In this document: positions 42,911 through 51,797 of the stretch, piece by piece
Layout: every line of letters begins with the position of its first letter
Position numbering within the stretch: the first letter of the stretch is position 1
Assembly: GCA_045600585.1 (NCBI GenBank)
Contig: JAZRYE010000004.1
Coordinates: 1-64,000 of the forward strand
Direction of reading: 5' to 3'
DNA: 64,000 bases
Source: JAZRYE01 sp045600585
GTDB taxonomy: Bacteria; Bacillota_I; Bacilli_A; RFN20; CAG-826
Notes under the pieces: model-generated
The model's database searches: none
What the model was told of the DNA's origin: nothing
Seen by the model: the letters and a program-made list of their open reading frames with translations, nothing else
Made by a program: the position numbers and the translations under genes

Positions 42911-44284
42911 TTAAAAGAATGTCTTTTCTGTTAAGTATTCAACAAGTTTATCAATTGGTAAACGGATTTGTTCCATAGTATCACGGTCACGAATTGTAAC
43001 ACTATTGTCTTCCATTGTATCGAAGTCAATTGTGATGCAATATGGAGTACCAATTTGGTCTTGTCTTCTATATCTCTTACCGATACTTCCTGTGTCATCA
43101 TAAGTTACAGGTAAGTATTTATTGAGTTTATTTTGAACTTCTCTAGCCTTCTCTTCTAACTTTTTACTTAATGGTAAGATAGCTGCTTTAATTGGAGCGA
43201 CAGCTGGAGAAAGGTGCATGACGATACGAGTGTCATTTTCGCCGATTTGTTCTTCGTCATATGAGTTACATAATGTCATTAAAACTAATCTGTCTAAGCC
43301 GACTGATGGTTCAATACAATATGGAACATATTTTTCATTAGTTTCTGGATCTAAATATTCTAAAGATTCACCACTGAATTTCATGTGACGGTTTAAGTCA
43401 TAGTCTGTTCTATCAGCAATACCCCAAACTTCACCCCAACCAAATGGGAATAAATATTCAATATCAGTTGTTGCTTTAGAATAGAATGCTAATTCTTCTT
43501 GTTCGTGATCACGATATCTTAAATTTTCTTGTTTAATACCTAATTTCTCAACGAAGTCTAAGCAGAATTGCTTCCAATATGCAAACCACTTGAGGTCGTC
43601 GCCTGGCTTACAGAAGAATTCCATTTCCATTTGATCAAATTCTCTTGTACGGAATGTCATTTGGCCAGGAGTAATTTCGTTTCTAAATGCACGACCGACA
43701 TTACAAATACCTAAAGGTAATTTTCTTCTTGTTGATCTAACAACGTTTTTAAAGTTTGTAAAAACACCTTGCGCTGTTTCTGGACGTAAATAAACAGTTG
43801 ATTTGCTGTCTTCTGTTACGCCAATATGTGTTTTAAACATCATATTGAATTGACGGATGTCTGTGAAATTTGTGCTTCCGCAGTTTGGACAAGAAATATT
43901 GTTTGTGCGGATGAATTCCATCATTTGTTCGTTTGTCATGCCGTTAACATCAGCATCTGGACGTTCACTTTCGATTAATTGGTCTGCTCTAAATCTTTGT
44001 TTGCAATGTTTGCAGTCAATTAATGGGTCGTTAAATGTTGAAACGTGGCCTGTTGCTTCCCAAACTTTTGGGTTCATCATAATTGCAGCGTCGATGCCAA
44101 CGTTTGTTGGAGATTCTTGAACGAATTTCTTCCACCACATCTTTCTAATATTTTGCTTAATTTCGCTTCCTAAAGGACCATAATCCCAAGTATTGGATAA
44201 ACCACCATAAATCTCGGAACCTTGGTAATAGTAGCCGGAAACAATAAAATGGCTACATAATTTATCAAATTCAAATTTGCTCAT
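42911..44284 (-). CDS. glyS: Glycyl-tRNA synthetase, alpha2 (single-chain) type
   Basis: This class IIa synthetase charges tRNA-Gly. It is the single-polypeptide type shared with mycoplasmas, staphylococci and eukaryotes, not the GlyQ/GlyS tetramer. Features are the GGLSNTWDYGPLG motif-1 region, a zinc insertion (CKHC then CPNC), the FRNEITPGQMTFRTREFDQMEMEFF motif-2 block, the CIEPSVGLDRL motif 3 and a C-terminal anticodon domain. I chose the ATG at 44284 because GGAGG precedes it; a longer frame upstream lies over the promoter. No T-box structure fits in the short leader. Confidence 0.96.
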   Translation of the reverse strand: MSKFEFDKLCSHFIVSGYYYQGSEIYGGLSNTWDYGPLGSEIKQNIRKMWWKKFVQESPTNVGIDAAIMMNPKVWEATGHVSTFNDPLIDCKHCKQRFRADQLIESERPDADVNGMTNEQMMEFIRTNNISCPNCGSTNFTDIRQFNMMFKTHIGVTEDSKSTVYLRPETAQGVFTNFKNVVRSTRRKLPLGICNVGRAFRNEITPGQMTFRTREFDQMEMEFFCKPGDDLKWFAYWKQFCLDFVEKLGIKQENLRYRDHEQEELAFYSKATTDIEYLFPFGWGEVWGIADRTDYDLNRHMKFSGESLEYLDPETNEKYVPYCIEPSVGLDRLVLMTLCNSYDEEQIGENDTRIVMHLSPAVAPIKAAILPLSKKLEEKAREVQNKLNKYLPVTYDDTGSIGKRYRRQDQIGTPYCITIDFDTMEDNSVTIRDRDTMEQIRLPIDKLVEYLTEKTFF

Positions 44285-44298
44285 ACATATACCTCCAT

Positions 44299-44343
44299 GA
44301 ACAAAGTCTTGTTCATTAAACCAAAGCAAAATAAAGTTGTCAA
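44299..44343 (-). promoter_or_regulatory. glyS promoter with operator-like inverted repeat
   Basis: On the minus strand TTGACA (44338-44343) and TTTAAT (44315-44320) are separated by exactly 17 bp. Immediately downstream GAACAA-N4-TTGTTC (44299-44314) covers the expected transcription start. It may be an operator or a 5'-end hairpin. Confidence 0.75.
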
Positions 44344-44371
44344 CACATTATGAGTGTATTTTATATAAATT

Positions 44372-44387
44372 ACAATAATATTATTGT
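44372..44387. repeat. Perfect 16-bp AT-rich palindrome at the end of recO
   Basis: ACAATAATATTATTGT is perfectly self-complementary and overlaps the recO stop codon (44381-44383). It may be a weak transcription-end structure; no T tract follows. Confidence 0.5.
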
Positions 44388-45097
44388 CTTATCAAATTAA
44401 TTGAGGATAGCTTTATTCCAAATGAGTCAGATATAAATTCACTAAGTTTATGCAAAATTGTTAGTTCGTTATCTCTATTATTTAGTTCATCTGGGATGTC
44501 ATATGATTCTGTATTAAAAATGTATCTTAAAAGAAGCATTTGTTGTGGGTTCAAATCTCTCTTGATATCTTCCATTTCATTTAAGCAATTGCCACAAACA
44601 AATCCGCCATCATTAAAGGAGAAAGCTACAATATTCTTTTTGCTTCCACAAAAGACACAACGATTAACCTCAAATTCATATCCGGATAATTTTAAAATAT
44701 TAGATAGATAGATTAAATCTATGCCTATATAGTTTTTGCTGTTTTTCATTTCAAGGATTGCTTTTTCTAACCATTGAAACATCGCTGCTTTTTCTTCGTC
44801 TTGTAATAGACATTTAGTTGACTCTGCAAGTAGCATTACACTAGCTAAATAGTCTAGATTAGAATCAACTTGAACCGGTGTTGCTAAAATACTGTAATTT
44901 TTTAATGAAGGATATTTAGCGTTTGATTCAGTTAGTTCTACGTCAGCAATAGTTAAATAATTATTTAGAGGAGCAAATTTGTTTTTCGGATCTAAAATTC
45001 CGCGTGCCAAAAAAGAAATTACCCCTTCATGACTGATTGCGTTTATTATTCCGTCCTTCTCTTTATATTGAGTGACAGATATGACTATTATTTTCAT
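44381..45097 (-). CDS. recO: DNA repair protein RecO
   Basis: RecO helps load RecA on single-stranded DNA with RecF and RecR. The N-terminal OB fold (about 1-80) contains the KDGIINAISHEGVISFLARG segment. A helical domain follows, with the zinc motif CVFCG then CGNC (roughly 149-177). The 238-residue size and the era-recO order match Bacillus. The gene follows era by three bases, and glyS has its own promoter beyond it. Confidence 0.93.
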   Translation of the reverse strand: MKIIVISVTQYKEKDGIINAISHEGVISFLARGILDPKNKFAPLNNYLTIADVELTESNAKYPSLKNYSILATPVQVDSNLDYLASVMLLAESTKCLLQDEEKAAMFQWLEKAILEMKNSKNYIGIDLIYLSNILKLSGYEFEVNRCVFCGSKKNIVAFSFNDGGFVCGNCLNEMEDIKRDLNPQQMLLLRYIFNTESYDIPDELNNRDNELTILHKLSEFISDSFGIKLSSINLIRQ

Positions 45098-45100
45098 TTT

Positions 45101-45985
45101 TTATTTTTCTTGTTTATAGCCAAAAGCTTCGAGAGACTTTTCTTCATTTCTCCAATCCTCTTGGACTTTTACGAATAATTCTAAGAAGACATGCTTTTTA
45201 AGCATTGCTTCAATACTTTGTCTTGCCATTGAACCAATGGTTTTGATTCTTTTACCGCCTGCTCCAATAACAATTCCTTTTTGTGAATCTTTTTCAACAA
45301 TAATTGTTGCCTTAATTGGCATCGGGTTCTTCTCCCATTCAATGTTGTCCATATAAATAGCAACTGAATGTGGAACTTCATCTCTTAAAGTCTTTAAGAC
45401 TTTTTCTCTAATTATCTCTTTTATTTGGAATACTTCATCTTTGTCAGTAACTATTTCTACTGGATAATATTCAGGACCTTCATTTAAGTTACTTGTAATT
45501 TCTTTAATGACTTCATCGACATTGAATTTTTCTAATGCTACTGTATCGATGAATGTTGCATTTTTAAAATATTCCCTATATTGCTTTTTGAGTGATTCAA
45601 CCTTATCAATTTTGGTTTGATCAATTTTATTAAATACAATAATTAATGGAACATTATGAATATCTAAATGCTCAATGATGTATGTATCACCAGGTCCGAA
45701 AGGCTTGCTTGCATCTACAACTAAAACAGCAACATCAACATCATGGGCTGCACTATAGGCCATATTATTCATTTCTTGGCCTAATTTTTGCTTTGGTTTA
45801 TGAATACCTGGAGTATCTGTAAAAATAATTTGAACATTTTCTCCATGATAAATACCCATAATATTGTTTCTTGTTGTTTGAGACTTGTCTGTAACAATAG
45901 AAACCTTACGGTTAACAATAGCGTTAAGTAATGTGGACTTTCCGACATTAGGACGCCCTAAGATTGCGACAAAACCTGATTTCAT
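45101..45985 (-). CDS. era: GTPase Era
   Basis: Era is an essential GTPase that binds 16S rRNA 3' end and guides 30S maturation. Motifs are G1 GRPNVGKST (9-17), G3 DTPG, G4 NKID, then a C-terminal KH domain with IVEKDSQKGIVIGAGGKRIKTIG-type GxxG sequence. The 294 residues are normal. Its ATG overlaps the cdd stop by one base. Confidence 0.97.
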   Translation of the reverse strand: MKSGFVAILGRPNVGKSTLLNAIVNRKVSIVTDKSQTTRNNIMGIYHGENVQIIFTDTPGIHKPKQKLGQEMNNMAYSAAHDVDVAVLVVDASKPFGPGDTYIIEHLDIHNVPLIIVFNKIDQTKIDKVESLKKQYREYFKNATFIDTVALEKFNVDEVIKEITSNLNEGPEYYPVEIVTDKDEVFQIKEIIREKVLKTLRDEVPHSVAIYMDNIEWEKNPMPIKATIIVEKDSQKGIVIGAGGKRIKTIGSMARQSIEAMLKKHVFLELFVKVQEDWRNEEKSLEAFGYKQEK

Positions 45986-46389
45986 TATTTTAAATCATCC
46001 TTATTAAATGCAAATGGCAAAAGTTCGACTGGATTAGTTTCTTTGATATCACCTTTAAGATTTAATAAATAAATCTTTGTTTCTGGGTTTAGCAACTCTG
46101 AAATAACTTGTCTGCATGCTCCACATGGTGAGCATGGAGTTGGACTATCAGCAACTATTGCAAGAGCTTCAATTGTGTCTTTTGATTCTCCGTGACAATA
46201 AGCATTAAAAATAGCGTTTCTTTCCCCGCACATACTTAATCCATAGGAAGCATTTTCGATGTTGGCGCCTTGATAAATTGAGCCTTCTTTTGAAATAACC
46301 GCTGCTCCTACCGCAAAATTTGAATATGGAGAATAAGATAGCTTCATTGCTTTGATTGCGCTATCTATAACTTGTTCTTTTTTGTCCAT
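45985..46389 (-). CDS. cdd: Cytidine deaminase
   Basis: Cdd converts cytidine and deoxycytidine to the uridine forms in pyrimidine salvage. The zinc site is visible as MCGERNAIF (Cys ligand and catalytic Glu) and PCSPCGACRQ (two Cys ligands). NIENASYG is the substrate segment. The 134-residue tetrameric type is as in B. subtilis. It sits between ybeY and era; the dgkA gene usually found there is absent. Confidence 0.96.
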   Translation of the reverse strand: MDKKEQVIDSAIKAMKLSYSPYSNFAVGAAVISKEGSIYQGANIENASYGLSMCGERNAIFNAYCHGESKDTIEALAIVADSPTPCSPCGACRQVISELLNPETKIYLLNLKGDIKETNPVELLPFAFNKDDLK

Positions 46390-46398
46390 AAATTACCT

Positions 46399-46845
46399 CT
46401 AAATTTTTAATATTTCTTCTTGAAGAGAGAACATGACTTCTTCATCTTCTTTTGTCATATGATCATATCCTAATAAATGGAGTAATCCGTGAACAAACAA
46501 GAATCTCAATTCTCTATCTATTGGATGTCCATATTCTTTAGCTTGCTCTTTTGCTTTGTCTAGGGAGATATAAATATCTCCAAGTGCAATCATTTGTTTT
46601 GAATGCATAATTTCATCACGATTATCTTCCCCATCAAGGAAAGCAAAAGAAATTACATCAGTTGGTCGATCTATCCCACGATAATCTCTATTCATTTTAT
46701 GGATAAATTCATTATCCACAAATGAGACACTAACAATAGGGTTAAAGTCGAGTTTTAAATGATTTAAAGCTTTATTTGCAAGAGATTCATAAACCTCTTC
46801 ATATGAATCATATTCTTCATTAATTGAGTTAAAATCTAATTCCAT
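46399..46845 (-). CDS. ybeY: Endoribonuclease YbeY
   Basis: YbeY is a metal-dependent RNase involved in 16S rRNA 3'-end maturation and 70S quality control. The zinc motif HGLLHLLGYDH (three histidines) lies near the C-terminus, and RGIDRPTDVISF is the other family signature. The 148 residues are typical. A perfect DnaA-box 9-mer occurs inside the coding sequence (46712-46720), probably by chance. It begins the ybeY-cdd-era-recO operon; the usual upstream phoH is not present. Confidence 0.95.
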   Translation of the reverse strand: MELDFNSINEEYDSYEEVYESLANKALNHLKLDFNPIVSVSFVDNEFIHKMNRDYRGIDRPTDVISFAFLDGEDNRDEIMHSKQMIALGDIYISLDKAKEQAKEYGHPIDRELRFLFVHGLLHLLGYDHMTKEDEEVMFSLQEEILKI

Positions 46846-46880
46846 AGCAGTATGATTTTATCATATGTAAGGAATGGGCG

Positions 46881-48083
46881 CTATTTAATTTCATTGTTTT
46901 GATGAATTATATTGTTGAATCTAATTTTATTTCTCATAGATTCAATATTATTTTCCTCATATGAAATTATTGGGTCTAGGTTTTGGTACAAATAAACCTC
47001 TATGAACAAATTAAATACAACATTGATAATGCTAACTTCTTTGCTGATATAAGATGTTAAAACTGCCACTAATGCAAATATGAAGAAATATAAATATTTT
47101 TTAGCCACTAATGCTTTTGAATATTTGTATGATAACTCATGTAATTGATTAACCTTCATATTGAAATTACTAACGTCTTTTTCTGACTGCAATCCTGCTT
47201 CTAATTTGCTTATTTTAGATTTCTCTCTTTTTAAATATGGGTTGATGAAAAATGAAGACATGAATAGTAATAGGATTGGAATCATTATCAATAGATAATT
47301 GGATAGTCCGTTAAATACAACAATGAAAATCATAAAGATTGATACTAAAACATAATAAATGATGTTCATTGAAGATGATAAATAGTCACCTTTATGAAGT
47401 TCAAAGTATTTATAGTAATTAAATAAGTCTTTCGATTTTACCTGTTCACTTCTTTCAATAATGTAATTGTCCGCTTTTTTCATAAGGCCTATCGTGTAGG
47501 ATTTCATTAATATCGTCATTATTAGCGATGCTGATAAGAAAATTATTGGATACATTAAATCTCCATCTGACTTGATGAAATAAACTCCGAGAATGGCTAA
47601 AAGGCCACTTAGTAATTGCAAAATATCAGAAACAACAATCTTTTTAGAAGACACAATTTCTTCTTTTTGAAATTTACATGATTTCTTTTCATGATTTGCG
47701 ACAATTAAAGCATCACCAGTCCATTCAGAAACAAAGTCTTCAATAGACGAAGAACATTCGCCAAATTCTGGATCGAAGTATCTTACCTTTTTTCTTGACG
47801 CTTTTGTCACTACTACTGCATGATTGGAATTTTCTCTTGCCAATGCGGCAATGAAAGGAAAATTTGACCAGTTATATAGCTCTTCTTTGTTTTCAGCTTT
47901 AACTCCTTGCATGGCCAATCCGTTGTCACTTCCTAATTTAATTAATTCTTTAAAGGAAAATGATTTGCTAGTTTCTTTGAATGGAAGATAAGCATAGTTC
48001 TTGTCCTTATTTAATGTGGCTAATATCATTTTTAAACAGGCAACGCCACAATCGCCTTCTTGTACTTGTGGAATGAAATACAT
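46881..48083 (-). CDS. C39-type cysteine peptidase fused to an ABC-exporter-like membrane domain, no ATPase domain
   Basis: Residues 1-130 are a peptidase C39 domain like that of bacteriocin-processing exporters. It has oxyanion Gln6, catalytic Cys12 in GDCGVACLKM, His88 in NHAVVV and Asp104 in FDPEFGE, all intact. Residues 148-375 hold about six hydrophobic helices arranged like an exporter transmembrane domain. The chain then stops at 400 residues, with no Walker A or signature, whereas LanT/ComA-type proteins continue for another 250 residues or more. There is no frameshifted remainder downstream; ybeY follows. No double-glycine precursor or separate ATPase gene is nearby. It could be a membrane-tethered peptidase or work with an ATPase encoded elsewhere. 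Confidence 0.78.
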   Translation of the reverse strand: MYFIPQVQEGDCGVACLKMILATLNKDKNYAYLPFKETSKSFSFKELIKLGSDNGLAMQGVKAENKEELYNWSNFPFIAALARENSNHAVVVTKASRKKVRYFDPEFGECSSSIEDFVSEWTGDALIVANHEKKSCKFQKEEIVSSKKIVVSDILQLLSGLLAILGVYFIKSDGDLMYPIIFLSASLIMTILMKSYTIGLMKKADNYIIERSEQVKSKDLFNYYKYFELHKGDYLSSSMNIIYYVLVSIFMIFIVVFNGLSNYLLIMIPILLLFMSSFFINPYLKREKSKISKLEAGLQSEKDVSNFNMKVNQLHELSYKYSKALVAKKYLYFFIFALVAVLTSYISKEVSIINVVFNLFIEVYLYQNLDPIISYEENNIESMRNKIRFNNIIHQNNEIK

Positions 48084-48090
48084 AAAATTA

Positions 48091-48112
48091 CCCCCTACTT
48101 ATTTATAGGGGG
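48091..48112 (-). promoter_or_regulatory. Leader hairpin hiding the ribosome binding site of the C39 gene
   Basis: On the minus strand CCCCCTA (48106-48112) pairs perfectly with TAGGGGG (48091-48097) across an 8-base loop. The downstream arm is the gene's only purine-rich ribosome binding site, seven bases from the ATG at 48083. Translation should need this 7-bp GC-rich stem to open. Confidence 0.65.
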
Positions 48113-48139
48113 CAAATTCGAAATTTTTCCAAAAATAAT

Positions 48140-48164
48140 TAAAAAAGACTCACGAGGAGCCTTT
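48140..48164 (-). terminator. Terminator at the end of the heat-shock operon (after dnaJ)
   Basis: On the minus strand AAAGGCTC pairs with GAGTCTTT (one G-U) around a 5-base loop and is followed by a T run. The stem begins at the dnaJ stop codon. Confidence 0.8.
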
Positions 48165-49287
48165 ATTTTTTGAACGCTTCTTTAAATTTCTGAAAGAATC
48201 CTTTGTTTCCTTTATTTGATTCCTTAAATTTTGTTAGAAGTTCTTTTTGTTCTTTATTTAGCGAAGTTGGAACTTTGATAACAAGATGTACATATTGGTC
48301 TCCAGGCTTTCCGCTTCTTAAGTCTTTGACACCTTGACCTTTCATTCTCATTATTTGTCCAGGTTGTGTTCCTGCAGGAATTGTTAACGAACATTCACCA
48401 TAAACTGTTGGAACGTCAACTGTAATACCAAGACATGCATCGACAAAGTCGATAGGTACTTCGATATGGATGTCATTGCCATCTCTTTGGAAATTTGGAT
48501 GTGGCTTGATTACCATTTCGACATATAAGTCACCATTAGGACCGCCATTTGCGCCTCTTTCACCTAAGCCTGAGATTCTGATTTGCTGTCCTTCGTTGAT
48601 GCCTGCAAGAATATGTACTTTTTGAGTTTTCTTAACTCTCTTATATCCTTTTCCTCCACAGTCAGGACATTTATCTGTGATGATTTTGCCTGAACCTTGA
48701 CAATTAGGGCATGTTTCTTGACTTTCGACAACGCCGAATAAGCTTCTTCTTTGAACAGAAACATATCCTCTTCCGTTACATTGCCTACATGTTTGAATCT
48801 TACTTGGATCTTTCGCGCCTGTGCCATGACATGATGAACAAGTTTCATCAACATTGATATTAATATCAACATCTCTTCCAAGGATTGCATCCATGAAATC
48901 AATTTTGATTCTCATGACAATGTCATTGCCACGTCTAGGTTCGTTTGTATTTCTGCTTCTTCTACTTCCTCCACCAAAGAATTGGGAGAAAATATCGTTA
49001 ATATCCATGCCATCAGCACCGAAACCACCTTGGAATGGATTGCCACCAGGATTTCCTCCTGCTTGTTCAAATGCTGCATGACCAAATTGATCGTATGCTG
49101 ATCTTTTTTGATCGTCATAAAGAACATCATAAGCTTCTTGAATTTCTTTAAACTTAGCTTCATCACCAGTTTCTTTATTATCTGGGTGATACTTTTTAGC
49201 TAATTTTCTATAAGCGCTTTTGATTTCATCTTTGGATGCAGTTTTTCCTACTCCAAGGACTTCATAAAAATCTCTTTTTTCTGCCAT
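48163..49287 (-). CDS. dnaJ: Chaperone DnaJ
   Basis: DnaJ delivers unfolded proteins to DnaK and stimulates its ATPase. The J domain has the HPD motif (YHPDNKE). A Gly/Phe-rich region (about 75-110), four CxxCxGxG zinc repeats (CSSCHGTG, CRQCNGRG, CPNCQGSG, CPDCGGKG) and the C-terminal substrate domains follow. The 374-residue form starts at the ATG at 49287, behind AAAGGA; a longer in-frame extension overlaps the intergenic hairpin and is not DnaJ-like. Confidence 0.96.
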   Translation of the reverse strand: MAEKRDFYEVLGVGKTASKDEIKSAYRKLAKKYHPDNKETGDEAKFKEIQEAYDVLYDDQKRSAYDQFGHAAFEQAGGNPGGNPFQGGFGADGMDINDIFSQFFGGGSRRSRNTNEPRRGNDIVMRIKIDFMDAILGRDVDININVDETCSSCHGTGAKDPSKIQTCRQCNGRGYVSVQRRSLFGVVESQETCPNCQGSGKIITDKCPDCGGKGYKRVKKTQKVHILAGINEGQQIRISGLGERGANGGPNGDLYVEMVIKPHPNFQRDGNDIHIEVPIDFVDACLGITVDVPTVYGECSLTIPAGTQPGQIMRMKGQGVKDLRSGKPGDQYVHLVIKVPTSLNKEQKELLTKFKESNKGNKGFFQKFKEAFKK

Positions 49288-49310
49288 AGTATGTTCCTTT
49301 CTTAAAATTG

Positions 49311-49340
49311 ACTCAAAGGGGTCATAAGACCCCAATGAGT
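49311..49340 (-). other. Strong hairpin between dnaK and dnaJ
   Basis: A near-perfect structure: ACTCA with TGAGT, then GGGGTC with GACCCC across an ATAA loop, separated by a symmetric AA/AA internal loop. No T run follows on the minus strand, so a processing or stability element, or a weak attenuator that lowers dnaJ relative to dnaK, is more likely than a full terminator. Confidence 0.65.
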
Positions 49341-49366
49341 AGTTTAATTATTTTTATAATTAAGAA

Positions 49367-51196
49367 TTAAGCGTTACCTTTGTTTGTGAAATCTGCATCA
49401 ACAACATCATCTGCTGAAGAACCAGGATTTGTATTTGATTGAGCGCCTGCGTTAGCATTTGCTGCTCCAGCTTGTTGTTGCATGTATGCTGCAGCTTGTT
49501 CGAGTTCATTGATACGTTTCTTTAATGTTTCAATATCGTTGTTATCTAAAGCTAGCTTTAATTCGTCTCTTAATTTTTGAGTTTGTTCTTTTTGAGCAGC
49601 ATCCATTGATTCGCCTTTTTCTTGCATAGAAGCATCAATATCAGAGATTAAAGTTTCTGCTTTATTCTTGATTTCTTGTTCTTCTTTACGTTTTGTATCA
49701 GCTTCAGCGTTTTCTTCTGCTTCTCTAACCATTCTATCGATATCTTCTTTAGATAAGCCGTTGCTACCAGAAATTGTGATATCGTTAGCTTTATTTGTAT
49801 CTAAGTCTTTAGCAGTAACTTTAACAATACCATTAACGTCAATTGAGAATGTAACTTCAATTCTTGGTTGACCACGTCTTGCTGGATTGATGCCTGTTAA
49901 TTGGAAGTGACCAAGTAACTTGTTATCGTGTGCCATTGGACGTTCACCTTGGTAAACCATGATGTCAACAGCTGGTTGATTATCAGCAGCTGTAGAGAAA
50001 ATTTGGCTCTTTGTTGTAGGAATTGTTGTATTTCTAGTAATGAGTGGAGTCATAACACCACCAAGAGTTTCAATACCTAATGTTAATGGAGTAACGTCAA
50101 GTAAAACAACATCTTTAACATCACCGGAGACAACACCACCTTGATAAGCAGCACCGATAGATACAGCTTCATCTGGGTTAACTGATAAGTTAGGTGTTTT
50201 GCCTGTCATTGTTCTAACTAATTCTTGAACAGCTGGCATTCTGATAGAACCACCAATTAATAAGATTTGATCAAGGTCATTTGCAGTCATGTGAGCATCA
50301 CTTAATGCACGTTTGACTGGTTCTTCACATCTCTTTAAGAGATGTCTTGTGATATCTTGGAATTTAGCTCTTGTTAAAGTTGTTTCAAAGTTAACAGGGC
50401 CATTTGCTGTCATAGAAATGAATGGTAAAGAGATGATTGTGCTTAATGAAGAAGATAATTCAATCTTTGCTTTTTCAGCAGCATCTCTAATTCTTTGTAA
50501 AGAACCTTTGTCATTAATATCAACATTATTTTCGATCTTGATTTGTGCTTTAATCCAGTCTGCAACAACTTGATCCCAGTCATCGCCACCGAGTCTATTA
50601 TCGCCTGCAGTAGAAACAACTTCGAATGTGCCATCACCAATATCGAGGATGGAAACATCGAATGTACCACCACCTAAATCGAAGACTAATACTTTTTCTG
50701 ATTTACCTGTTTCCAAGCCATATGCTAATGCAGCAGCTGTTGGTTCGTTGATAATACGAACAACTTCAAGTCCTGCGATTTGGCCAGCATCTTTAGTTGC
50801 TTGTCTTTGAGCATCGTTGAAGTAAGCTGGAACTGTAATAACTGCTTTTTCAACTTTGTGTCCTAAATGAGCTTCTGCATATTTTTTCATGTATGCTAAG
50901 ACTTTTGCTGAGATTTCTTGTGGAGTGAAATCTTTATTTAAACAACTGATATGAACTTTTTCTGCGGAACCCATAAGTCTCTTGATTGATGAGACTGTAT
51001 CCATATTTGTGATTGCTTGTCTTTTTGCTGCGTTACCAACAATTTCTTCACCACTTGCTTTAAAAGCAACGACAGATGGGCAAGTATTTGTTCCTTCTGG
51101 GTTTGGGATGACTTTAACTGTGCCATCAGCTTGTAAATAACTCACGACGGAGTTTGTTGTACCTAAGTCGATACCTAAAATAATTTCTTTTGCCAT
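49367..51196 (-). CDS. dnaK: Chaperone DnaK (Hsp70)
   Basis: This is the central ATP-driven chaperone. The ATPase domain starts with GIDLGTTNSVVSYL and has the phosphate loops DLGGGTFDVS and GGSIRMPAVQ. It lacks the approximately 24-residue insertion of Gram-negative DnaK, as Bacillota proteins do. The substrate domain and helical lid end in a Gln/Ala/Asn-rich tail and a DVVDADF-like C-terminus. The length is 609 residues. AGGAGGA lies ahead of the ATG. It lies between grpE and dnaJ in the HrcA-controlled operon. Confidence 0.97.
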   Translation of the reverse strand: MAKEIILGIDLGTTNSVVSYLQADGTVKVIPNPEGTNTCPSVVAFKASGEEIVGNAAKRQAITNMDTVSSIKRLMGSAEKVHISCLNKDFTPQEISAKVLAYMKKYAEAHLGHKVEKAVITVPAYFNDAQRQATKDAGQIAGLEVVRIINEPTAAALAYGLETGKSEKVLVFDLGGGTFDVSILDIGDGTFEVVSTAGDNRLGGDDWDQVVADWIKAQIKIENNVDINDKGSLQRIRDAAEKAKIELSSSLSTIISLPFISMTANGPVNFETTLTRAKFQDITRHLLKRCEEPVKRALSDAHMTANDLDQILLIGGSIRMPAVQELVRTMTGKTPNLSVNPDEAVSIGAAYQGGVVSGDVKDVVLLDVTPLTLGIETLGGVMTPLITRNTTIPTTKSQIFSTAADNQPAVDIMVYQGERPMAHDNKLLGHFQLTGINPARRGQPRIEVTFSIDVNGIVKVTAKDLDTNKANDITISGSNGLSKEDIDRMVREAEENAEADTKRKEEQEIKNKAETLISDIDASMQEKGESMDAAQKEQTQKLRDELKLALDNNDIETLKKRINELEQAAAYMQQQAGAANANAGAQSNTNPGSSADDVVDADFTNKGNA

Positions 51197-51209
51197 AATT
51201 TATTCCTCC

Positions 51210-51797
51210 TTATGCATCGAGATTTTCTTTTGTTTCTTCTGGTTTTATTTCTTTTTTCTTTGAAACAACTACCATTGCATGACGAATCATGCGTTCATGA
51301 AGCTTGTAGCCATTTCCATAAACTTTGACAACGAGGTTACTTTCCCCATCTGTTTCAACAGTGTCAACTGCGTTCATGGTCGCGGCATCAAACTTGTCTC
51401 CATTTTTTGGTGCAATTTCTTTAACACCTTCATTGTCCAATACAGTAACTAAATTTCTGTAGATATATTGGAATCCGACTAAATAATTTTTTAGTTCCGG
51501 ATTTGTTGACTCATTTGCTAATGCCATATGGAAGCTATCGAGAACTGGAAGTAACTCTTCAATGAATCCTTCTGCTCTATATTTGATTGCTTCTCTTTGG
51601 TCTTTTTCTAAAGAAGTTCTTAAGTTTTTTGTATCAGCATATGCTCGATAATATTCATTTTTCCAATGATCAGCATCTGCTTTTAACTTTTCAATTTCTT
51701 CTTCGTATTTTTCCATCTTCTTTTTGATGGATTTTCTTACATTGAGTTCTTCTGACTCTTGTTCCTGCATTTCTTCTTTATTTTCCTCAGGCGTCAT
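51210..51797 (-). CDS. grpE: Nucleotide-exchange factor GrpE
   Basis: GrpE releases ADP from DnaK. A charged N-terminal coiled coil (about 20-85) is followed by the beta domain with VLDNEGVKEIAPKNGDKFD and the closing VVKVYGNGYKLHERMIRHAMVVV signature. Three ATGs lie in a row; the third (51797) is 8 bases from the GGAGG at 51806-51810 and is my choice, giving 195 residues. The start lies inside the last codons of hrcA, so the two are translationally coupled. Confidence 0.94.
   Translation of the reverse strand: MTPEENKEEMQEQESEELNVRKSIKKKMEKYEEEIEKLKADADHWKNEYYRAYADTKNLRTSLEKDQREAIKYRAEGFIEELLPVLDSFHMALANESTNPELKNYLVGFQYIYRNLVTVLDNEGVKEIAPKNGDKFDAATMNAVDTVETDGESNLVVKVYGNGYKLHERMIRHAMVVVSKKKEIKPEETKENLDA

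Noticed and set aside
44285..44380. T-box riboswitch ahead of glyS
   Set aside because: The promoter lies only about 30 bases from the start codon, so there is no room for a specifier stem and antiterminator. The same holds for hisS and aspS.
44330..44380. tRNA or small RNA gene
   Set aside because: None of the gaps in the window folds into a cloverleaf by eye or contains the GGTTCGAATCC-type T-arm; I report no tRNA or rRNA.
46712..46720. Third perfect DnaA box
   Set aside because: It lies alone within the ybeY coding sequence, where the codons explain it; kept only as a note on background frequency.
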